NCBI GenBank assembly: GCA_031763025.1
Contig: JASSKH010000020.1
Location: forward strand, 1,302,001 to 1,366,000
Direction of reading: 5' to 3'
Length of the DNA stretch: 64,000 bases
Source of the DNA: Macrocystis pyrifera
Taxonomy: Eukaryota; Sar; Phaeophyceae; Laminariales; Laminariaceae
The notes below the pieces were generated by a model. That model was given only the letters and a program-made list of their open reading frames with translations, was not told the DNA's origin and searched no databases. The position numbers and the translations under genes were made by a program. Positions 13,801-28,800 of the stretch are shown here, piece after piece; within the stretch, counting starts at the first letter, position 1, and each line of letters starts with the position of its first letter.

Positions 13801-16800
13801 AACACCACGTACAGATCCGACGGCATCCACCCAGGAACACGAAATAAAACTTTGTACTTTTTGTGACTTGTCGGACGATGGAGGGTGGGACATTTTTGAC
13901 ACGGCTTTTACCGACTAGTAATGTGCTCCCTCAGGGCATCGACGAACTACCTCCTTGAGCCCGAATAAACATCTGTGTTGTCAACACAAGCTACAGTATA
14001 TGGACATATATCTATGATGAACGCATAGTTCTTTGGGTTGGGCACTTTTTTATTTTTGACTGGGGACCACAGGAACTAGCAACTACGGTACACGCGAAAC
14101 CGTATGCATTTATATATTTTTTCTCACAAGATGTGGTCTTATTTACTATGATCTCCCGTAATAGATAGAGCTAGGAGTTTGGGCGAGTGGTGAATTCCTT
14201 TGAGTAAGAACGCTTCAGAAAGTGTGCTGTGCACCCCCACCGCGGAATCGTTTTTTAGTTATGATCGTCGAATTGCCGGCCTATATGAAGATGTGAGTCT
14301 CCTATCCTAAGGTGCGGTAGCCCCACCTCGCTAGCCGGTGGATACTCAGTCTCGAAACGTAAATAATACGTCTCGTGAGACAAGCTGAATTTGCTTCACA
14401 AACGAATGAGATACGTTTGTCTTTTTTCCCCTACATTTCTAATATTCCTCAGGCTTTCGCTATCGACATCGGCGTCTTGGCCGACCAGGAGAATTGCGAC
14501 ATAATTGTCGACGATATTTTGTATGCTGACATGTAAGTGCAAAGGTTCACCGGGGTTTAAGTCCCTTTCAATTTTTGGGATCCCTCCACAGCGACAAAAA
14601 TGAACAGTACGATCGGGGGTGTTATCATTCGTATATGGGCGGCATGTGCCCAGCAGTACGTGTAGATCATGGTTCAGAGGTGCCATGCGAATCCTCATTT
14701 TTGTTTAACTCGGACGCGACGCGCACCCTACGAGAGTGGTACTGACGGAGCTTGTCTACCGGATGATTTCGAATTACGTTCTTGTTTATCACATTGCTCG
14801 TGGTACAGGTATGTCATGACATTTCTTGCCGACTTTATCGAACAATGTCCGTCGAAGCCCTTTGTTTCTACTCATAGAGCTTCTCAAACGAGAAGCGAAT
14901 CGGGCAGATGAGGCACAATCCTACACCAGTATGCGCCTCTTTAGTTTGGCGTATCATCTCCCGAATACACCGGGATCGTTGTGCTGTAGTCGTCAGTTTC
15001 AAATATTGACTTGGCTTGCCGTCGTCTTGCGGCAAATGGTTGTCACTCCTTCCGCGATTTTTGTATGAGTTCCGTTGCGCGAATTGTTACTTTGCAGATC
15101 CTACAAAATGTATATATATACCTGAGGTCTACTGCAAATTCCCAACCGTGCGCATGGGCAAACGATATGCTCTGTTGCATCCGCCGTCGGTTGATCAACC
15201 TAGGTTCGCAATTCCAGCGTGTCAGAGACTTGCACATAATACCCTCGCTTGTGTTCGGACTGACTGAGACGCACGATGCGGCGAGGTTGAACGTAACGTT
15301 TACTTGAGGCTCATCACTTGGAGGGATTTCAACCGTGCCCAGAACCTGATCACAAGATATAATAAAAATGCACCCGATGAGTAGGCGGAGAATGCTGATA
15401 GAGTCTAAATCTAATCACGCTCCGGGGTTGCTCGACTGAGGGAGCCACCTATTTCAGAACGTGGTGCATGAAATGCGCAACCCTGATCGTAGCACAACTG
15501 TTGATCTTCTCAACAGAAGTGCTTCTACCCAGTATGGTTCGGGTGTGATCTGTGTTCTGTAGATTTACTGGTGCTAAACATTGTCCGTGGAGATGTCCAC
15601 ATCGCGACAGCCCCGTTTTATTTTAACTACAACGGCGGGATATGGAATAAAAGATATTTCGTTGCCGTGAAGAGTTTAGCCGGACCTAGGATGGCACACG
15701 AAGCGAACACGGTAGCGGGAGGGAAGTTCTTGTCTCTTGTATTTCCCTCACACGTCGCTTGGGTGTTGACACCCTTCCGGCCTACACCCTCCACGTTGAA
15801 AATCGTCCGAAGAGGTGTGGAATATTGCGTTTTCTGCAGTGGAGTGGGATATTTCTCGCAGTCGGACGAAGGTTAAGCATCATATCTTTCCCCCCTTTCA
15901 CCCGGTAGGTCGACGTATAAAACACCTCAATTGAGGAGCTCCATATACTTGAATTTTCACCCCTAACCACAGCGAGCGAGTGTCCCGACCTGCGTTTGCG
16001 TTGCCTTCGTGCCAGGCCGAGCTATCGTGACGGGTTCGTCTCCATAGCGGTGGATGCAGTTTCACAACAGTTCGACACGCTGTACTTCTCCAGCGCGGGA
16101 AACAACGGACATGGACTCCGCTTTCCGTCGGTAAGCCCTCAATATACGTACGTTCGAATGCTGGTAGTTGTGTCGTCGTGTCAGATGGATAGGGTTATCG
16201 AGAGCATTTCAGCCCCGCCTTTCCCCAAGGGTACATAGAGTTGGTGATACAACCAGCGAGACACTGGGTATCATCCCGATGCGAGGCGCTGCCGTCGCTC
16301 ATAGAAAATTGCCGACGACATGTAGGCGGTTTTCCATCCAGCCATATGTATCCAGCATTGCTGCGGATTTCACATTTGCAGATCCAAAACGGGCTTTTTG
16401 CTGCCGATAATAATTCTTCACAATGGCATAAACCGTTGACATCGATAGAGGGTACGGAAGGATAAACCCTCCCATACATCTGCGACTCTTCCACAACGGG
16501 CGCAAAGGCGCAGAAGGAGTGTCTGCCGACGAGAACGGTGTGGAAGCTCGACCCCAATGGCTGATTGCGGACTGACTGGTTTTCGTGCAGTCGCCGCCAC
16601 CCGGGACGGGTACGGTCCACTCCCGAAACAAAATATCTTTAAACGCATCAGTAACTTCCACAAATGGGGGACGAAAGCTGCGATCCCCCCGGTCGATCTC
16701 GATGAAACGGTATAGAACAACCCAACCCCACTGGCCCATCCCCAAATTGTGGTGTTTTGGAGTCAGAGCCACCCCGGAGGGACAAGGTCTCATCTCGGGA

Positions 16801-19800
16801 TTACTAATGGGTCGAAACACGTGCAAATTCATCTCGCGGGGGAGGAAAGTGGTGGCTCCCCTCCTCAATATCGCCTCCCACGGAAAGGGAACACCAACCC
16901 TACGTTCGATGTCGAATTTGTGACTTTGCGAGACCAGCACCACCCAAGGAAGATAACTTCCCCTCACCGGGTGTTACATACTTTCATATCTTCACTAATG
17001 CAATACACCGGGTGACTGCAAAGGCGGTCCCCGGCGTTAATGCCTACGGGATGGTGTGGAACCCACAACTTCTCTTGCCGATGCGGATTGGCCGAGTTTG
17101 GTGGAGCCAGCGATCCCTGGTAAAGATATGTTACCAAACCTGGTCCATCAGTCCCTCCATACATGTACGATTACATCGCACAGGTAACGTAAGTTCATAT
17201 CCCCAGCCACGGTAACGATGATCACGGTGCGGGAACCCAAACGCCGTACACAGTGCCATTGGCAGGCTTTGGTGAAGGTGGGAATCCTCTCCCATTGGCG
17301 GATAGAAGTGACAAAAAAAATTAATTATCCAGGATCCGTTACGTAGGTCCATATAACCGAGAAATAGTTGTACAATCCGCAAGGATCATCACCAACGGCT
17401 TTCGCTTGACACAGTCTGACACTATCGTGTTCACGTGCAGATGGTCCAGAAGCACGGAACTCGGTGATAGACGATTCAGCAAGAGTAGGCCCATTTATCA
17501 GACAGAAGGTTGCTGTAGGTGCAGGAGGTGCGTACGTTCAGCAGTAGGCACAGCAGTAGGTGGAGAAGGTCTGTATATGCAAAAAGAGTTCCGGGCTGGC
17601 CTTCGAAGTTGTACCTCGGTGTCAACTCGTTCTTTAAGCGGTCGCTGGCACGCTCAGGAACGCGTCGTCAAGTACCCGAGCGTGCGCGTTCGGCAACATA
17701 CACATACCGCTTCAAATTGTACTGTGGGATCTGCAGGCAAGGTCCGTATCCTGTGGATGTAGAATGCTCGACGCTACAATACGAGATTCGGAGCTTTTCG
17801 GCCTATTGGTGAACTTTGTGAGGCCCGATAACTTCCTTCCCATCACGGGATCGTAATTGTTCGCCCAGCAGCAACTTCGACGACTACTTGCCAAAGGGTA
17901 TATGGTCCGCCTGGAGCACAGCAATCTTCAAGTGAAGGTCCTTTCTTCATCGGTGATGTGGCCAATGTGCTATTCTCCCCTGCGTGACAAGGAATTTTAG
18001 CGTTTTTTGTGAGTTTTTTGTGCTACACACTCGCAACTTGGAATTCACGAAAAAACCTCGTGTGTCGTTTCTCGCCGCCTACATCTGCGGTCGGGGCCAC
18101 CCGATGCTCCCAAATACCCCATCATGGGCACCCCTCAATTCGGCGGGTTGTGGGTTGCTTTGAGGGCTTGCAGCTGTCGGCATGTGAAATGCAAACGCTC
18201 AGTTGGGGGTTGTTTTTCGGTTCATTTTGTGCGCCACAAAGTAGGATTTGTTTCGGCCACTGGAGTACCTCTTTGTCGACGTGTACGCCTCTGTTGGAAA
18301 CCTGCGGGGGATTCATCTCGAGAAAAACACAAACATCTGTGATTGAGCTTTAAAAAGTCACCGTCGCTCTCCGTTGAGCACGAACCAGCCGAAGTTCTAA
18401 ACGCAGCGTGTTTAGATACTATATTTTTTCATGTTCCGATAAAACATCGAGAGATTTAAGTGACCGGAAACCCGAGGACCAGGGAACGCTTGAGTGCCAG
18501 AGTTCCCCTAATCTTTTTCGAATTGCAGTCCGAAACAATTGCTTTTTTATATCTCATTTCAAGTAGTTTGTATCAAAAACTGGAGTCCGGTCAAAAGGGT
18601 CGATCTTAACGAGGACTGCTTTCCAGTTTTTTTCTAGATTTTTTCCCTGTTTTTTTCCCCGTATTTTCGTTGTGGTAAATGGGTGAAGTGACGACTACCT
18701 GACACGAAAACCAATACGGGCACACATGCGGGACCTAGTGATTACCAAGCGTAGAAGGGGCAATGTGACGAAAACAAACTAAGTACTTGTACGTAAAAAT
18801 TAACCAGGGCACAATATGAATGCCTACATCAGTCTAAGTCGTGGTCGGGCACACTTGATGTATCGATAGCATACTTCGGAGTATTCGCAGCAGAGCCTCA
18901 TGGACTACGAGTAGCAGCAGGTATCCCGATCGGAAAAAACAACACTCGCGCCTTACGGTGGTGTAGTATTTACAGGATTATCGAACCATCTAGACCAAGC
19001 CAGTATTATACTTTTTCAGCAGCACCGTGAAAACTCTACCGCAACTGCATACTTCTCAGAAGGATGGTGGAACATGGCCGAAGGCGATCCGCAAAGAAGG
19101 ATGAAAATCAAAGCGAGGACCCGCGGTATATTTGGGCAGTATCAACGAATGGCATACATTCGCCAGTACTGAGCATTCTCGAACCTGATCTTCTGTGCAG
19201 GACAAGAGTATACCTGTCACGGGGGACAATAGTGAATACGACCTATGGCACACCGAAAAACTTAGATGTTCACCAATTTCTAACAATAATATTTGGTCCT
19301 TATTACTATGGTCCCTCGAAATAGGAGTATCCACAAAGAAAGGTGAAACTTCAAGCCTGGTAGAGACAGCGTTTCCTAATATCAACTTGTGCCGCTACGC
19401 ATGTACGTATGATACGAGTACGAGTATATATACCAAACTAAAAAGTCTCGGCCGAATTGGTTATGATGCAATGATACTCGGTGTCGTAGTGATATACATG
19501 CCTCCGTACCAAGATCACGCAGTTGCTGCACGATCAGCTCTGCCCTGTGACACTCTCTCTCGTACCCGTCTCTATACAAACTCGTGCTCAGGAACAAATC
19601 TTGGTTCTGGGGTCCATTCAATATATTTGTCTGATAAACAATTCAAAGGAACGAGTATCAAAGGAAGAGGGTATCTACACTATGACCGGATCGTCCCCCG
19701 GAACACTATCCCCGGTTTTTTGTTCGGCCGTCTCGGGCCGCATCGACCGCGTGCAGAGAAGACACATATATGGCCGGAGAGCGCGAGCTTCCGGCGACCA

Positions 19801-22800
19801 AGCCATAGCTAGACGTCGAGCCCAACGAATGACGGTCCGGAGACAACACGACAAAATTACAAAGCCAACCGAAGCAACAACGCTGGCAGTCGAAACATAC
19901 GAATCAAACGTAGACTTGATGATCTACTTGTGCATTCGGTACTACGGTGGTCCTTCCTGTGCTTACAACTCAGCCTACCACCTAACAGAGCTTGAAAACA
20001 ATTTCGCTGAATAGGACCGTCATTATTCAACATTGTTTTCTCATAGTTTGACTACCGGTTGGGAGTATTACCGAGCGTCGACCCACCAAAGAGAACGAGG
20101 TGCGACTCAGCCGCGCTCGGCGGTCTCGGCGCCGCTTATAGCCGTGCACAGCGCAAAGGCGTGGCATAAGCCAGGTTGCGCGACACGCAAATTACCAAAG
20201 CTGAGAAAGCAAGGGAGGGTCGCCGAGTCGACGACAACACCAGTGCAGAGGTGGAGATGTCCGCTTCGCGCTCAGACACTATGCAGGGGCCGACCTAGCT
20301 ACGGCTTGTTCGTAGACATATTGTAGGTATGATATGAATTGCGCAATACAAAACGTTTGTCGGCCGACCGTGGGTCGTTTCTTGTGCAATCGGCTGCGGG
20401 GGCCCGCAGGGGGGGCGCCTGCACGCCGTGGCGCAATATGTGGGTGCCGACCGGGTTCCGCGGCGTGTGCTCTGGTGATTTGAAGTCAGGCGATCTGGCA
20501 AGTAACCCCAGATTTGTTCCGCCTAGCCAGACCCTAGCAGCACGATTGGAACCCATCTAAACAATACACCCCTTAGTTACCAAGAGTGCGAAAATAGCTA
20601 CCGTGAGAATATTACCATCACGAGGTACCTTCTACTATCTGCTAGCAATACCCCGGTTGTCAAGCTACATCAAAAATATTCGTCTTTAGCAGAATGCCCG
20701 CTACTGGAACAGCAGCAAGTTCTTGTGTACATGGTATGTGTTATTTGCTGAGTATGTACTACAACTGGCACGTCGCCAAGTCGCCTACCACCTTAAATTA
20801 CGAGTGAGGTTGGGTGACCACCATGTACACCCCGGCGTTCGGTTCGCTTGCCACAAAAGTCGAACTTCATGTCCCTTAGTCGGTGACACAGTGCTATTTT
20901 GTGGTGTGTTCGAGCGTGACACATGGAAATTGAAAGAACTTTGAAGTTGTTCATATACACCGGTGCTCATATACACCGGTGCGATTCGTTCCGCTTCGGG
21001 AAGTTGGCTGTGCATCATGTAGTGAATGTTTCTCCGTTGATCCGCGAGATGGCATTTAGTTCAGCACCCACCACCCACCTCGAGACATATCGTATAAAAC
21101 AGTGTCCGCATCCCAGCAGCACTAGCAGCGGCAGCTCAACTAGGCACAGGCAGGTCATGCCCCGAACAAACATCCGCCTAACAGGTCAACAGCAGCGGCA
21201 ACATATACGTCTCACAGCACGGTACACTCACGAGGGCTCGTGTCAACCAGAAGAACGCCTTAGCTCCGTGTTCACCCCCTTTCATCCGGCGACACCCCCA
21301 GGATTTTAAGTACAGTACAATTCCCGAAGGCGAGTATTGTATATGTACCTGTACATCCCTATCCGCCCCATACAATTGGCAACCCTGGGCTAGCGCCACG
21401 GGAGAAGCCGCAACCGTGCCAGAGGTATGTATATTAATAGTCGCTTTTCGCTGCTGTGTTGCCTTCTACGGCAATGTCATACTCTGTCTCGACCAATTGC
21501 GAAGTGCTTCCTCGTGGATGTTACCGCCGTATTTTTTCACACAGCTACACAACGATAAAGCGGCAACCTTAAGAGTTAAGGCTTCGGGCCGTACAAGAAT
21601 ACAGGTACGATAGGCAGCAGGAGGACCACAGACGGCTTACTAAAAACACAAAGTATTTGTAATACAGCCAGAAAAAAAAAACTGAACTTGCACCTCTCGG
21701 TGATTCTGCTGCAGGACCCAAACACCCACAATCATTTACACACTCATAAGTGGCGGTTGAACGAAATAACGTTCAGCGTGGCTGTGGTACGGAGGTTGCC
21801 TACGGTTAATAGGTAGCTTTTTCGAGCTGCCTTGGTACGTCAGAAACAACAGCAGAGATAAAGGCATTAACAATGGACGGGTCGGGGTTTCTAGGAATCT
21901 GTTGGGTTCTAGTTGGGTGAAAAGTTACACCGTAATTATTCTTGCCAGTTCGGGCGTCCTTCAACCCCCAACGCACCACAGAACTCGGTCGGGGAGAATT
22001 TTCATGCCGTACCATACACCCCCCCCCCCCTGCGAGGTCAAATGCTGGAGGTGTCTCGGATAGGAGTAGGAACGGTGTCCGTCTCGACATGGAGGAGTGG
22101 TCCATCGTCAACTGGATATAACGAGCAACGCAAAGGTCCCCCCCCTCCCATAAGACAACCCTACCCCCCCCCCCCGCCTCGCGCTCTCTCGCGGCCTAGA
22201 GCGCGTTAACTGACCTACGGCCTGAAGGAAAAGGGCATTTCAACATGCAAATAGAGTCGGTTGTATACATTTATGTGACAAGTCGTTCTGTGATTGATTT
22301 GAAATCGGGGGGTGGTTCGAGTTCAGGAGGGTGTGCAATGAAAAAGGTCGTAGCCACAGACCACGGTAACCCAGACAGAATGGTAGTCTATGAATGGATG
22401 TTACGGTTATAACTGTTAGATAATCAACAATGTAGCGGCGCAAAGAACTGTGTTACGTGCGTCATCGCTTGCACGTTATGTAGTAAGGAGTCACCATATT
22501 CACTAAACTAAGTAGTACCAACCGGTACTTAACAGTCATTTAAAGCAACCAAACCAACAGGCGGTCGGAGGTGATTCTGGCCTGGCTGCTGTCGTACCGC
22601 GGCTTCTCATGTGCCGTTTGGTTGCGATGTATAGTGCGCGATTGGGTTTGAAAGTTTAGGGAACAAATGTTCAGGCATGATATGTTGTTTGCTGGGTTAG
22701 CTGCTTCAGCTGCCTTCATGACATTAAAGATATGTGACGTTGCCGGAGGTGGCAATTTGGCAGCTGACCCGAAATAGGGTGTCAAGGTCAACAGATCGAC

Positions 22801-25800
22801 CTTCGATTCATTTACCCACGTATCGCATCCACAGAAGGATCTGTGACGCAGAACCACTGTCTCCGCTGTTTTGGATAATTCATGTTGCACCTTTGAAGAC
22901 AACATAAACATAGCGCCGCATCAAGAAGAAATATGCTTGAAGCGTGACTGCTGTAGAGTGATATTGGGCCCTTGTGCGTGGTGGCCGGGAGCGCAAGCGA
23001 TGAGCTAGATTCTGTTGTGCACAGAACACGACACGGCCTGGCGGTCAGTTATAACATTTGTGGGGGGTTTCCATCGTCCAGCTTACCTCGGTATCAGATT
23101 ATGTCCGCGATTACTGGCCAGTTCGCGGGACTTTGAAAATCACGAGCGCGCACAAAGGAGCCCATCTGGGAGCCATAGTTGCAGTGTGGTGCAGAAAAAC
23201 CCCCTCTGCGTATCCTTCACCCGAGATCGCGAAAAAACCACCAGTGGTCAATTAAAAATTTCCCATGCATATTTGCACAAGCGGGGCGACCAACTCACCG
23301 CACGACCGAGCGACGGCGAGTGAGATCGGCCGCCCAAGGCCGCCAATCTAAGTACCGAGCTATGAGCTCGAGCGACGGCGGGATTGACCTATCGAGACAG
23401 CGAGTGAGAGAGTACACGAACGGGGAGGGGTCCAAATAGAGCTACCATTCGAAGCGACGATACATGATCAAGCGACTGAGCCAATGAATCGACGAAGAGC
23501 GACGGCTGACGATCCACTGGATCACCGGCCGATCGACGACTGCGGTCAAAGGACTAAAAATCGATCTACGGTGCACCATTGACCGACCGTGCGAGCGTGT
23601 GAACGATTGAGAGGGCGATGCCCAAAACACTACCGAGCGAAAGAACGATTGAGGATTGAGCAATCGCATAAACGAGCCGACGAAGAAGGAAGGTTGACGA
23701 CAGACGGCACCGCCGACCGAGCGACGGCTTCGTGCAATACACATTTGGGAACAACGACCGACCGAGCGACGGTGGAAACACCAGCGGTGGGCAGTCGACG
23801 ATGCGACCGACCTAGCGTCCGCGAGAGATGAAGGTGGCCCAAGGCCGCCCAATTAACCACGGGTGAAGAGATGGCGAACGCCGGCGCGATCGACGAACGA
23901 GCAAGCGAACAGACGAACGAACGAACGAACGAACCCTTGAAATGTGGGTGACGACGACAGAAGATGCGACCGACCGAGCGACGGCCGGCAACGAATACTC
24001 CAGCTGCTGTGCGAACGTCCTTATTGATATACACACGTACGAATCGGTTGTGATCCCTATACGCCGTACATACATATATACAAAAGCGGGGCGACCAACT
24101 CACCGCACGACCGAACAACGGCGAGTGATGCTGGCCGCCGAAGGAAGCCAATCTAAGTACCGAGCTATTAGCTCGAGCGACGGCGGGATTGACCTATCCA
24201 GCGAGCGAGTGAGAGAGTACACGAACGAGGAGGGGTCGAAAAAAAGCTCCCGTTAGAAGCGACGATACACGATAAAGCGACCGAGCCAATGAATCGACGA
24301 AGAGCGACGGCTGACGACCCACTGGATCACCGGCCGATCGACGACTGAGGTCAAAGGACTAAAAATCGATCTACGGTGCACCATCGACCGACCGCGCGAG
24401 CGCGTGAACGATTGAGAGGGCGATGCCCAAAACACTACCAAGCGAACGGATGATTGATGATTGAGCAATCGCAAAAACGAGCCGACGAAAAAGGAAGGTT
24501 GACGACAGACGGCACCGCCGACCGAGCGACGGCTTCGTGCAATACACATTTGGGAACTACGATCGACCAAGCGACGGTGGGTAACACCAGCGGTGGGCAG
24601 TCGACGGTGCGACCGACCTAGCGTCCGCGAGAGATGAAGGTAGCCTAAGGCCGCCCAACTAACCACGGGTGAAGAGATGGCGAACGACGGCGCGATCGAC
24701 GAACGAGCAAGCGAACAGACGAACGAACGAACGAAAGAACCCTTGAAATGTGGGTGACGACGACAGAAGGTGCGACCGACCGAGCGACGGCCGGCGACGA
24801 ATACCCCTGCTGCTGTGCGAACGTCCTTATTCGTATACACACTTACGAACATCCAACCGCTGTTATGATCCCGATACGTCGTACGTACGAAACCGAAGCT
24901 GGGGGACTGCATTATCACGTAAAGCGCAACGACGCTCGGTCGATGGCAGCAGCGTTTTCGCCCTCCTCCTTAGTATGCCCGCCGCCGTTGGTCAGTCGGT
25001 CGCTCACACCGTAGCCCGCGTACCGCTTCTCGCGTGCCGCCGCTGTTGTTGTTACTCCGTAACAACAAAGCATAAAAAAAACATGTACATGGGTAAAAAA
25101 CAATTGCCGGGATACCGTCCCCGAGAGGACGACAACTGCATACAGTTGGGACTCACGATGTACAGGCAATCGTTCAGCAGTGCGTACCCTATGAGACCCT
25201 ACGAAGGACTCGGCTGTAGTGCTACCGCTGCATCACAATACGTACGTGTACTAGTACCATACATACACGTACAAACAAATTGCTCCCCTACGCAGATAAA
25301 TTATTAAATACTACGGGATAGAAAGCAAATCCAGGGGTAGACGATTATGTGCCTTCCCGGGAGAGACAACAACTCTATGCAACCACTAGAAGCCACGGTG
25401 TACATAAGTACAGCTGTACCCATCAGCAGGATATATTATTTTAAGAATTACTCTCGTATACTATAAGTACTACTGCTGCAGCTGCTGCACGTAACATAAG
25501 GCCTTAGAGTATTTGTATAGTAAATACGTTCAAACATGCATATTGCTCCAGAGTGCATTAAAAGCACCGACGATATACCAACCACTCACTAACTATGAGT
25601 TGTGTCAGTTCTAAGAAAAGAAAAGACGAGAACACAGAACAAAATGACCGGCGGTAATGGTGATGTTCAGAGCCAGGATTACAATAGTCAGCCCCAAAAT
25701 GATGGAAACTGCGATGTAGTGCACATATTACAAGCCCATCCACTCACGCACTCACCAACCACCCCCCACACTTACCAAGTGTACGTATGCACGTGGCATA

Positions 25801-28800
25801 TATGCGACATACGTGTTCGCTCGGTTGGTCGCTCACGATTTCGTAGCAGTAGTTGAAGTACGGAATATCGCGGTAAAAAAAGCGCGAACGCTTCTAGTTG
25901 GTTAAGTATGGCCCAAGACCGACTACTATAGCCAATTATTTTTGTGCTCCATGAACTGAGGTTTTGGGATCCAAAACGTTATTATTTATGCCAAAACGAC
26001 ACACAACCAGGCGGGATAGTAAAACACAACGGACGATTGTTCCACGGAGGTTTCCGAGAGTTTCATGAAGAGTTTCCCGTTTTTTCCAGAGTCTTTGTTT
26101 GATGGTTCGCGGAGCCAGACAGGTTTTCTCTGGGGGGGGAGGGAAATCGAGTGTTAGTCACAACTGGGGTCAGAAATGATGGATATTGGAATATCTTTGA
26201 AGAGCATAATCACGATATCCTCGAATCTGGTAAACATGTGCCAACAGTCAAACTACGACTCTGGAAAATTGAAAAAATGCTCACGAAAGCTGGCGAAAAT
26301 CAAAGTAGAGCATCCTGAAGAGTCTACCGGTGTATTGGACCGTCCCGCCTAGTAACTCCCAGGTTTTCAGCAAAACATTGCAGTCATTAGCGCCCCTTGA
26401 AAGTTCATCAGAATAGTTGGTCCAACCCCTGTTTTTCAACAGAACACCAATTTATGAACTCCTCTTGCTTGCCATGATTTCTTTGTTTGGCATGGATTAG
26501 CTCCTGGTACCAACCAGTCTATCACATATACCTCCACTATCTCCGCACGGACCCCTTCCCCGCCAAGGCTATCTACCTCGGGGCCATGAGAGTCCCTAAA
26601 GCGATACCCCGTGGCGCCGGTTCACTGACTCGTGCATGCGGTTTTTAACAGCCGCTCTCACGGTCGTTTGCATTCCCACTGCGTTCGAAAATAGAAGAAC
26701 CACCGGACCTTATGGGTGCAGATGCATATAAGTGTGATACGAGCAAGCGAAGGACAGACCTTTAATCCATGCTACCCTCGTGTCTCGATGACCACGCACC
26801 GCCTAAGCAATAGATTGGCAACACCAGTCCTTCCGTACCGCCATCTACCCACCAGCTACCGCCGACACCGGAGTCCGTGTCTGACTCAGCTTCCCCGTCG
26901 GCTTGTGGTCGGGGTCTCTCCTGGCACACCAACCTTATCTCACCCCTCTCTTTGTTTTACTTTCACCCGATTGTACCACATCCGTCACCACCACCTCTTT
27001 CGCCCGGTCCAGCCCGAGCCCGAGCTTCCGCGGCAGTTAAAGGCTAGTTCCCCCCTGTGCAGACCCCTGAACCTTTGCCCGGGGCGAAATGTCGGTTCAA
27101 AACGCGCCAGATCGGCGTTTTTTCGCGAACACATGCTAAATCCAAGTCAATCGACCTACTACGGTGTACGGGTCACGGCCTGCTTGCTACCTACAGCCTA
27201 TGATTACCTACATTTGCAAATATCGTACCTTGCTGATACTATTTCGATTTTTAACTCGACCTTTTTCGACCATTGTTTTTTCGTCAGCTTCGGTTTCTGT
27301 TCGGTTGTGTTGTGCCGTGTGTAGCAACCCATTGCTATGCCATTGGTTTTTCTGGGTGCCGGCTTCTTCCCTTCCAACCAAAATCATGCCTCCCCTCGCT
27401 TCTCCGCATCATTCGCTTCAAAGACAACGCCCTCGGGGCCGCTAATTTCGCGGAACCTATCGTCCGCAAACTACTATACTGGTTCATGTAACGGTTATGA
27501 TCCTCCTCTTCTCGACGCTTTATGCAAGGGCCGACGGTGGAGAAACAAACTCTATAGACGAACGAATGCCGATATTCTAGGCGTGCTACGATCGATGGGT
27601 AGCACGAACTGTCGAAAATGTTTCCGGCCGACCGGGGCCCTTGACCCAATATCGTTGCAATATCATCAATGTACGTACTGTCTTTGCCCGCTTTCGTTTG
27701 ATACCTTCCCTTCAGTAAGTTCTTCAGGTACGAGCGTGTTGACGATTTCTCCATGTCATTCGTCGAGGTGATGTTTAGAGCTCCTCAAGCGAGAAGAGTC
27801 CCAGAACACTCAGAGGCTACCGCCACTCTTTCTGGCTGATTAGTCGATCGACTCCCAAACGTTTGCGTGCCGCGTGTTGCGCCCTCTTACAATTTCGTGC
27901 AGGTATTCGAGTGCCAGACGTTGGTTTTTGACGGTGTGTCCGTTGCACCTTGTACTTCGGGGGTCGCCTCACACGTGTTCGATCCAACAATTTCGACTCT
28001 GGGGAGGTACGGGTTATATGTGACATCGGTATTTGCAGAAGTTGTGTACCTGGTAAAACCCTTAGTCACCGTGGCGATAATGCAGGGAATACTTATTTCG
28101 AGGTTTTGTCTGAAATATTGAGGGAACCACCAAAAGCTTTGTACCCTACGCTGTGAGATCCACGATAAGGTGCATCGTATAGGCTTTCGTGAGCGTAGAC
28201 GCTTTGGGGTGTCCGTACAAAATTCTGCACAGACCGTAGTTGATAGTGTGATGGGGGGAGTGTACTACACTGAACGTGAAAGTATGAGTTAGACGATTGT
28301 GACATTGCCCCGCACGTTATAGTAGGTACATGAGATTTGTGATACGCTGCTACGACTTTGCCCGGCATCACGTTGCGGAGTACCAACGTGTTCATAGAGT
28401 TTTTGTCTACTGGCAAGATTTGTGCTTTATGCTGTCTGCTTGCTTTTGTATATTTCTGCAGGTACTTTTATCCGTTTGTTTCTACGAGCACGGACCTCCT
28501 GCTTGTCAAATGGGACGACGACGAGGGCACGTCACGCGAAATAACAATCATCATATGGAATTTGGTAGTTATTGACAGAATTCCGAGGCTGGCGGAGTGG
28601 GGCAGGACGACGTCTGTGAGTACACACATTGACAAGTTCCATTTTTTTAAAAACGAACTGTGCGTGCAATCATTTCAGGTTGTTGACATGTGCATCATAT
28701 TCGCCGCGCACGTTGATCTCCGTCCACCGTGGGCGTTCGATCACCTAAACAGACCACCGTTTCCGGCTGCATCCGTCGATATGTTTACGCCCGTTTCCAA

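Larger units (their letters stand above)
16131..21301 (+). other. Long intron, 5.2 kb, with decayed inserts
   Basis: Includes the minus-strand open region at 16.2-17.4 kb, a decayed MITE at 19.21 kb and a GC-rich block around 20.07-20.57 kb. Further small peptidase exons could be hidden here, because relatives usually have about 30 residues between SSAGN and the next motif that I do not see. Confidence 0.45.
21425..28038 (+). other. Long intronic region, 6.6 kb, at least one peptidase exon missing
   Basis: The flanking exons do not share a phase (0 on the left; one split base on the right), so an unseen exon must lie between them. A segment resembling '(S/T)D(L/I)D-(F/Y)L' would be expected. 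The region holds poly-C runs near 22020 and 22163, the 805-bp tandem duplication, and open frames at 26716-27324 (202 codons, +) and 27335-27771 (both strands) that I cannot assign. Confidence 0.4.

Noticed and set aside
15571..15876. A frame ending VGYFSQSDEG that resembles the S53-like DEG or DD-GYF phrases
   Set aside because: Its phase does not fit the exon at 16016, and the exon at 14453-14532 already supplies CDIIVDD with perfect phase, so this is coincidence in an intron.
17519..17812. piggyBac-like phrase (YRFKLYCGI)
   Set aside because: The resemblance is short, catalytic residues are absent and nearby open frames lie on the other strand.
19195..19812. 205-codon + frame
   Set aside because: Its first third is the decayed MITE copy E and the rest has no recognisable domain.
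23630..24918. Minus-strand frames of 136-221 codons
   Set aside because: They repeat with the 805-bp unit and consist of Arg/Ser-rich low-complexity sequence driven by CGA words.
27337..27771. Cys-x2-Cys pairs in a + frame ending at a gtaagt donor, as the missing peptidase exon
   Set aside because: It ends in phase 0 while the exon at 28039 needs two bases over, and the sequence does not resemble the expected segment.
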